A DNA stretch of 64,000 nucleotides. It comes from Taudactylus pleione. Lineage: Eukaryota > Chordata > Amphibia > Anura > Myobatrachidae. The notes below the pieces were generated by a model. It did not search any database. It saw nothing but the letters and a program-made list of their open reading frames with translations, and was not told the DNA's origin. The stretch lies in NCBI GenBank assembly GCA_031769625.1, contig JAUIMM010000644.1, positions 124,001 through 188,000 of the forward strand, given 5' to 3'. Positions 53,553 to 61,377 of the stretch are shown piece by piece. Both the position numbers and the translations under genes were made by a program. Position 1 is the stretch's first letter, and each line of letters opens with the position of its first letter.

Positions 53553-55026
53553 GTGTTGAAGACCAAGACCCACAAATGTGATGTGAAATGGTTTTTCTCC
53601 CATGTTGCGTTTAAGAGAAAACAGCAAATGCACGTTTTAGGCCAAAATGCTTTGAAAGCAATGGAAACAACAAAAGCGCATACTTTGTGATATCTCCTCT
53701 TGTAGCAAACACAGACAGCTCAAAATTTCACTGGATGTGTTGAAGACCAAGACCCACAAATGTGATGTGAAATGGTTTTTCTCCCATGTTGCTTTTAAGA
53801 GAAAACAGCAAATGCAAGTTTTAGGCCAAAATGCATTGAAAGCAATGGAAATAACAAAAGTCCATACTTTGTGATATCTCCTCTTGTAGCAAACACAGAC
53901 AGCTCAAAATTGCACTGGATGTGTTGAAGACCAAGACCCACAAATGTGATGTGAAATGGTTTTTCTCCCATGTTGCGTTTAAGAGAAAACAGCAAATGCA
54001 CGTTTTAGGCCAAAATGCATTGAAAGCAATGAAAACAACAAAAGCGCATACTTTGTGATATCTCCTCTTGTAGCAAACACAGACAGCTCAAAATTTCACT
54101 GGATGTGTTGAAGACCAAGACCCACAAATGTGATGTGAAATGGTTTTTCTCCCATGTTGCATTTAAGAGAAAACAGCAAATGCAAGTTTTAGGCCAAAAT
54201 GCATTGAAAACAATGGAAATAACAAAAGCGCATACTTTGTGATATCTCCTCTTGTAGCAAACACAGACAGCTCAAAATTTCACTGGATGTGTTGAAGACC
54301 AAGACCCACAAATGTGATGTGAAATGGTTTTTCTCCCATGTTGCGTTTAAGAGAAAACAGCAAATGCAAGTTTTAGGCCAAAATGCATTGAAAACAATGG
54401 AAATAACAAAAGCGCATACTTTGTGATATCTCCTCTTGTAGCAAACACAGACAGCTCAAAATTTCACTGGATGTGTTGAAGACCAAGACCCACAAATGTG
54501 ATGTGAAATGGTTTTTCTCCCATGTTGCGTTTAAGAGAAAACAGCAACTGCACGTTTTAGGCCAAAATGCTTTGAAAGCAATGGAAACAACAAAAGCGCA
54601 TACTTTGTGATATCTCCTCTTGTAGCAAACACAGACAGCTCAAAATTTCACTGGATGTGTTGAAGACCAAGACCCACAAATGTGATGTGAAATGGTTTTT
54701 CTCCCATGTTGCGTTTAAGAGAAAACAGCAAATGCAAGTTTTAGGCCAAAATGCATTGAAAGCAATGGAAATAACAAAAGCGCATACTTTGTGATATCTC
54801 CTCTTGTAGCAAACACAGACAGCTCAAAATTTCACTGGATGTGTTGAAGACCAAGACCCACAAATGTGATGTGAAATGGTTTTTCTCCCATGTTGCGTTT
54901 AAGAGAAAACAGCAACTGCACGTTTTAGGCCAAAATGCTTTGAAAGCAATGGAAACAACAAAAGCACATACTTTGTGATATCTCCTCTTGTAGCAAAAAC
55001 ACAGACAGCTCAAAATTTCACTGGAT

Positions 55027-55393
55027 GTGTTGAAGACCAAGACCCACAAATGTGATGTGAAATGGTTTTTCTCCCATGTTGCATTTACGAGAAAACAGCA
55101 AATGCACGTTTTAGGCCAAAATGCATTGAAAGCAATGGAAACACAAAAGCGCATACTTTGTGTTATCTCCTCTTGTAGCAAACACAGACAGCTCAAAATT
55201 TCACTGGATGTGTTGAAGACCAAAACCCACAAATGTGATGTGAAATCGTTTTTCTCCCATGTTGCGTTTAAGAGAAAACAGCAAATGCAAGTTTTAGGCC
55301 AAAATGCATTGAAAGCAATGGAAATAACAAAAGTCCATACTTTGTGATATCTCCTCTTGTAGCAAACACAGACAGCTCAAAATTGCACTGGAT
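55027..55393. repeat. Marker dimer K-L, copy 7
   Basis: The pair is canonical and lies 1841 bp (10 monomers plus 1) after copy 6. The monomer before it has a private AAAGCACATAC near 54965. Confidence 0.88.
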
Positions 55394-55563
55394 GTGTTGA
55401 AGACCAAGACCCACAAATGTGATGTGAAATGTTTTTTCTCCCATGTTGCGTTTAAGAGAAAACAGCAAATGCAAGTTTTAGGCCAAAATGCATTGAAAGC
55501 AATGAAAACAACAAAAGCGCATACTTTGTGATATCTCCTCTTGTAGCAAACACAGACAGCTCA

Positions 55564-55750
55564 AAATTTCACTGGATGTGTTGAAGACCAAGACCCACAA
55601 ATGTGATGTGAAATGGTTTTTCTCCCATGTTGCTTTTAAGAGAAAACAGCAAATGCAAGTTTTAGGCCAAAATGCATTGAAAGCAATGGAAATAACAAAA
55701 GTCCATACTTTGTGATATCTCCTCTTGTAGCAAACACAGACAGCACTGGA
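55564..55750. repeat. Type B monomer with 10-bp internal deletion
   Basis: Near 55741 the sequence reads CAGACAGCACTGGATG where neighbouring copies have TCAAAATTGC between AGC and ACTGG. The deletion has GC microhomology at its edges, suggesting replication slippage or end joining. It is the largest intramonomer indel I found in the array. Confidence 0.9.
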
Positions 55751-58165
55751 TGTGTTGAAGACCAAGACCCACAAATGTGATGTGAAATGGTTTTTCTCCC
55801 ATGTTGCGTTTAAGAGAAAACAGCAAATGCACGTTTTAGGCCAAAATGCATTGAAAGCAATGAAAACAACAAAAGCGCATACTTTGTGATATCTCCTCTT
55901 GTAGCAAACACAGACAGCTCAAAATTTCACTGGATGTGTTGAAGACCAAGACTCACAAATGTGATGTGAAATGGTTTTTCTCCCATGTTGCGTTTAAGAG
56001 AAAACAGCAAATGCACGTTTTAGGCCAAAATGCATTGAAAGCAATGGAAACAACAAAAGCGCATACTTTGTGATATCTCCTCTTGTAGCAAACACAGACA
56101 GCTCAAAATTTCACTGGATGTGTTGAAGACCAAGACCCACAAATGTGATGTGAAATGGTTTTTCTCCCATGTTGCTTTTAAGAGAAAACAGCAAATGCAA
56201 GTTTTAGGCCAAAATGCATTGAAAGCAATGGAAATAACAAAAGTCCATACTTTGTGATATCTCCTCTTGTAGCAAACACAGACAGCTCAAAATTGCACTG
56301 GATGTGTTGAAGACCAAGACCCACAAATGTGATGTGAAATGGTTTTTCTCCCATGTTGCGTTTAAGAGAAAACAGCAAATGCAAGTTTTAGGCCAAAATG
56401 CATTGAAAGCAATGAAAACAACAAAAGCGCATACTTTGTGATATCTCCTCTTGTAGCAAACACAGACAGCTCAAAATTTCACTGGATGTGTTGAAGACCA
56501 AGACCCACAAATGTGATGTGAAATGGTTTTTCTCCCATGTTGCGTTTAAGAGAAAACAGCAAATGCACGTTTTAGGCCAAAATGCTTTGAAAGCAATGGA
56601 AACAACAAAAGCGCATACTTTGTGATATCTCCTCTTGTAGCAAACACAGACAGCTCAAAATTTCACTGGATGTGTTGAAGACCAAGACCCACAAATGTGA
56701 TGTGAAATGGTTTTTCTCCCATGTTGCGTTTAAGAGAAAACAGCAAATGCACGTTTTAGGCCAAAATGCATTGAAAGCAATGGAAACAACAAAAGAGCAT
56801 ACTTTGTGTTATCTCCTCTTGTAGCAAACACAAACAGCTCAAAATTTCACTGGATGTGTTGAAGACCAAAACCCACAAATGTGATGTGAAATGGTTTTTC
56901 TCCCATGTTGCATTTAAGAGAAAACAGCAAATGCAAGTTTTAGGCCAAAATGCATTGAAAGCAATGGAAATAACAAAAGTCCATACTTTGTGATATCTCC
57001 TCTTGTAGCAAACACAGACAGCTCAAAATTGCACTGGATGTGTTGAAGACCAAGACCCACAAATGTGATGTGAAATGGTTTTTCTCCCATGTTGCGTTTA
57101 AGAGAAAACAGCAAATGCACGTTTTAGGCCAAAATGCATTGAAAGCAATGAAAACAACAAAAGCGCATACTTTGTGATATCTCCTCTTGTAGCAAACACA
57201 GACAGCTCAAAATTTCACTGGATGTGTTGAAGACCAAGACCCACAAATGTGATGTGAAATGGTTTTTCTCCCATGTTGCGTTTAAGAGAAAACAGCAAAT
57301 GCACGTTTTAGGCCAAAATGCTTTGAAAGCAATGGAAACAACAAAAGCACAAACTTTGTGATATCTCCTCTTGTAGCAAACACAGACAGCTCAAAATTTC
57401 ACTGGATGTGTTGAAGACCAAGACCCACAAATGTGATGTGAAATGGTTTTTCTCCCATGTTGCGTTTAAGAGAAAACAGCAAATGCAAGTTTTAGGCCAA
57501 AATGCATTGAAAGCAATGGAAATAACAAAAGCGCATACTTTGTGATATCTCCTCTTGTAGCAAACACAGACAGCTCAAAATTTCACTGGATGTGTTGAAG
57601 ACCAAGACCCACAAATGTGATGTGAAATGGTTTTTCTCCCATGTTGCGTTTAAGAGAAAACAGCAACTGCACGTTTTAGGCCAAAATGCTTTGAAAGCAA
57701 TGGAAACAACAAAAGCGCATACTTTGTGATATCTCCTCTTGTAGCAAACACAGACAGCTCAAAATTTCACTGGATGTGTTGAAGACCAAGACCCACAAAT
57801 GTGATGTGAAATGGTTTTTCTCCCATGTTGCGTTTAAGAGAAAACAGCAAATGCAAGTTTTAGGCCAAAATGCATTGAAAGCAATGGAAATAACAAAAGC
57901 GCATACTTTGTGATATCTCCTCTTGTAGCAAACACAGACAGCTCAAAATTTCACTGGATGTGTTGAAGACCAAGACCCACAAATGTGATGTGAAATGGTT
58001 TTTCTCCCATGTTGCGTTTAAGAGAAAACAGCAACTGCACGTTTTAGGCCAAAATGCTTTGAAAGCAATGGAAACAACAAAAGCGCATACTTTGTGATAT
58101 CTCCTCTTGTAGCAAAAACACAGACAGCTCAAAATTTCACTGGATGTGTTGAAGACCAAGACCCA

Positions 58166-59600
58166 CAAATGTGATGTGAAATGGTTTTTCTCCCATGTTG
58201 CGTTTAAGAGAAAACAGCAAATGCATGTTTTAGGCCAAAATGCTTTGAAAGCAATGGAAACAACAAAAGCGCATACTTTGTGATATCTCCTCTTGTAGCA
58301 AACACAGACAGCTCAAAATTTCACTGGATGTGTTGAAGACCAAGACCCACAAATGTGATGTGAAATGCTTTTTCTCCCATGTTGCGTTTAAGAGAAAACA
58401 GCAAATGCACGTTTTAGGCCAAAATGCATTGAAAGCAATGGAAATAACAAAAGCGCATACTTTGTGATATCTCCTCTTGTAGTAAACACAGACAGCTCAA
58501 AATTTCACTGGATGTGTTGAAGACCAAGACCCACAAATGTGATGTGAAATGGTTTTTCTCCCATGTTGCGTTTAAGAGAAAACAGCAAATGCACGTTTTA
58601 GGCCAAAATGCTTTGAAAGCAATGGAAACAACAAAAGCGCATACTTTGTGATATCTCCTCTTGTAGCAAACACAGACAGCTCAAAATTTCACTGGATGTG
58701 TTGAAGACCAAGACCCACAAATGTGATGTGAAATGGTTTTTCTCCCATGTTGCGTTTAAGAGAAAACAGCAAATGCACGTTTTAGGCCAAAATGCTTTGA
58801 AAGCAATGGAAACAACAAAAGCGCAAACTTTGTGATATCTCCTCTTGTAGCAAACACAGACAGCTCAAAATTTCACTGGATGTGTTGAAGACCAAGACCC
58901 ACAAATGTGATGTGAAATGGTTTTTCTCCCATGTTGCGTTTAAGAGAAAACAGCAAATGCAAGTTTTAGGCCAAAATGCATTGAAAGCAATGGAAATAAC
59001 AAAAGCGCATACTTTGTGATATCTCCTCTTGTAGTAAACACAGACAGCTCAAAATTTCACTGGATGTGTTGAAGACCAAGACCCACAAATGTGATGTGAA
59101 ATGGTTTTTCTCCCATGTTGCGTTTAAGAGAAAACAGCAAATGCACGTTTTAGGCCAAAATGCTTTGAAAGCAATGGAAACAACAAAAGCGCATACTTTG
59201 TGATATCTCCTCTTGTAGCAAACACAGACAGCTCAAAATTTCACTGGATGTGTTGAAGACCAAGACCCACAAATGTGATGTGAAATGGTTTTTCTCCCAT
59301 GTTGCGTTTAAGAGAAAACAGCAAATGCACGTTTTAGGCCAAAATGCTTTGAAAGCAATGGAAACAACAAAAGCGCAAACTTTGTGATATCTCCTCTTGT
59401 AGCAAACACAGACAGCTCAAAATTTCACTGGATGTGTTGAAGACCAAGACCCACAAATGTGATGTGAAATGGTTTTTCTCCCATGTTGCGTTTAAGAGAA
59501 AACAGCAAATGCAAGTTTTAGGCCAAAATGCATTGAAAGCAATGGAAATAACAAAAGCGCATACTTTGTGATATCTCCTCTTGTAGCAAACACAGACAGC
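58166..59600. repeat. Recent 552-bp trimer duplication
   Basis: Two otherwise rare alleles recur exactly 552 bp apart: GTAGTAAAC (near 58479 and 59031) and GCGCAAACT (58821 and 59373). The GCGCAAAC allele also occurs near 23679 and 39137, so it is older than this duplication. Confidence 0.82.
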
Positions 59601-60171
59601 TCAAAATTTCACTGGATGTGTTGAAGACCAAGACCCACAAATGTGATGTGAAATGGTTTTTCTCCCATGTTGCGTTTAAGAGAAAACAGCAACTGCACGT
59701 TTTAGGCCAAAATGCTTTGAAAGCAATGGAAACAACAAAAGCGCATACTTTGTGATATCTCCTCTTGTAGCAAACACAGACAGCTCAAAATTTCACTGGA
59801 TGTGTTGAAGACCAAGACCCACAAATGTGATGTTAAATGGTTTTTCTCCCATGTTGCGTTTAAGAGAAAACAGCAAATGCAAGTTTTAGGCCAAAATGCA
59901 TTGAAAGCAATGGAAATAACAAAAGCGCATACTTTGTGATATCTCCTCTTGTAGCAAACACAGACAGCTCAAAATTTCACTGGATGTGTTGAAGACCAAG
60001 ACCCACAAATGTGATGTGAAATGGTTTTTCTCCCATGTTGAGTTTAAGAAAAAACAGCAACTGCACGTTTTAGGCCAAAATGCTTTGAAAGCAATGGAAA
60101 CTACAAAAGCGCATACTTTGTGATATCTCCTCTTGTAGCAAAAACACAGACAGCTCAAAATTTCACTGGAT

Positions 60172-60538
60172 GTGTTGAAGACCAAGACCCACAAATGTGA
60201 TGTGAAATGGTTTTTCTCCCATGTTGCATTTACGAGAAAACAGCAAATGCACGTTTTAGGCCAAAATGCATTGAAAGCAATGGAAACACAAAAGCGCATA
60301 CTTTGTGTTATCTCCTCTGGTAGCAAACACAGACAGCTCAAAATTTCACTGGATGTGTTGAAGACCAAAACCCACAAATGTGATGTGAAATCGTTTTTCT
60401 CCCATGTTGCGTTTAAGAGAAAACAGCAAATGCAAGTTTTAGTCCAAAATGCATTGAAAGCAATGGAAATAACAAAAGTCCATACTTTGTGATATCTCCT
60501 CTTGTAGCAAACACAGACAGCTCAAAATTGCACTGGAT
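60172..60538. repeat. Marker dimer K-L, copy 8, with private changes
   Basis: The canonical K and L alleles are joined by private substitutions CTCTGGTAGC (60319) and AGTCCAAAA (60443). It lies in the last 1.5 kb of the array, where private changes are denser than elsewhere. Confidence 0.88.
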
Positions 60539-61274
60539 GTGTTGAAGACCAAGACCCACAAATGTGATGTGAAATGTTTTTTCTCCCATGTTGCGTTTAA
60601 GAGAAAACAGCAAATGCAAGTTTTAGGCCAAAATGCATTGAAAGCAATGAAAACAACAAAAGCGCATACTTTGTGATATCTCCTCTTGTAGCAAACACAG
60701 ACAGCTCAAAATTTCACTGGATGTGTTGAAGACCAAGACCCACAAATGTGATGTGAAATGGTTTTTCTCCCATGTTGCTTTTAAGAGAAAACAGCAAATG
60801 CAAGTTTTAGGCCAAAATGCATTGAAAGCAATGGAAATAACAAAAGTCCATACTTTGTGATATCTCCTCTTGTAGCAAACACAGACAGCTCAAAATTGCA
60901 CTGGATGTGTTGAAGACCAAGACCCACAAATGTGATGTGAAATGGTTTTTCTCCCATGTTGCGTTTAAGATAAAACAGCAAATGCATGTTTTAGGCCAAA
61001 ATGCATTGAAAGCAATGAAAACAACAAAAGCGCATACTTTGTGATATCTCCTCTTGTAGCAAACACAGACAGCTCAAAATTTCACTGGATGTGTTGAAGA
61101 CCAAGACCCACAAATGTGATGTGAAATGGTTTTTCTCCCATGTTGCTTTTAAGAGAAAACAGCAAATGCAAGTTTTAGGCCAAAATGCATTGAAAGCATT
61201 GGAAATAACAAAAGTCCATACTTTGTGATATCTCCTCTTGTAGCAAACACAGACAGCTCAAAATTTCACTGGAT

Positions 61275-61286
61275 GTGTTGAAGACC
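61275..61286. repeat. Truncated final satellite monomer (12 bp)
   Basis: GTGTTGAAGACC matches monomer positions 1-12. From 61287 the sequence (TCGCCCC...) no longer matches the expected AAGACCC. This is the right-hand array boundary. Confidence 0.92.
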
Positions 61287-61377
61287 TCGCCCCTAGAGGT
61301 CGCCTGTGATTCAGCTCTTAGGCCTCTGGAAGTGATTTGCAGCCAGGGACTGTCTGGAGTGTCCCTCCCCAGGGAGG
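61287..61377 (+). other. Leader (5' UTR-like) between satellite and ORF1
   Basis: These 91 bp of non-satellite sequence are much richer in G+C than the array. The stretch contains an in-frame TGA at 61333-61335, which bounds the downstream open frame. I see no recognisable pol III box, TATA box or target-site duplication. It may be the 5' UTR of the retroelement, complete or truncated. Confidence 0.55.

Larger units (their letters stand above)
48399..53900. repeat. 18-monomer tandem higher-order repeat, second example
   Basis: Anchors 48399, 49587, 49873 and 50424 recur at 51712, 52900, 53186 and 53737, an offset of 3313 (18 monomers plus 1 from the K-associated indels). Both copies contain two consecutive monomers with GAAAACAATGG (near 48870 and 49053, and near 52181 and 52367). 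Confidence 0.78.
1..61286. repeat. 184-bp tandem satellite array, 333 complete monomers plus 12 bp
   Basis: Every 184 bases the same unit starts again with GTGTTGAAGACC, always on the + strand. The last start is at 61275 and the array stops at 61286. The phase is fully explained by 333 monomers plus a few indels: a recurring +2 (AAAAAC for AAAC near monomer position 155), a recurring -1 (GAAACACAAAAG for GAAACAACAAAAG), single-base changes near 688, 1190, 3541, 19320 and 25516, and a 10-bp loss at 55745; the net is +2. The monomer is about 39% G+C. Variation is concentrated at roughly 15 diagnostic positions, each with a few shared alleles. No transposon, RNA gene or believable coding region interrupts the array. 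The length is in the range of nucleosome-sized centromeric or pericentromeric satellites, but I see no CENP-B box and the location is inference. The left end lies outside the window. Confidence 0.98.

Noticed and set aside
243..61000. Dozens of near-identical 68-residue minus-strand open frames, plus 101-163-residue frames on both strands
   Set aside because: They recur with the satellite period, shift frame at each 184-bp monomer, resemble no protein family I recognise, and exist only because the consensus has few stops. They are by-products of the repeat.
1..61286. CRISPR array
   Set aside because: There are no unique spacers between short repeats. The whole 184-bp unit repeats, and the neighbouring sequence is a eukaryotic-type LINE ORF1.
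1..61286. Tandem gene cluster (for example rDNA, histone or zinc-finger genes)
   Set aside because: The unit is only 184 bp, with no rRNA, tRNA or histone similarity, and no C2H2 finger spacing in any frame.
1..61286. CENP-B box or telomere-type repeat
   Set aside because: I found no TTCG....A..CGGG-like 17-mer in the monomer variants, and no TTAGGG runs anywhere in the window.
1..61286. Whole array as an assembly artefact
   Set aside because: Monomers carry distinct linked variants and private mutations, and the indels add up consistently. That argues for real sequence, although exact copy number and block order could still be affected by assembly.
61287..61377. tRNA- or 5S-like pol III promoter in the leader
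   Set aside because: GATTCAGCTC near 61308 vaguely resembles a B box but lacks the GWTCRANNC pattern, and there is no matching A box.
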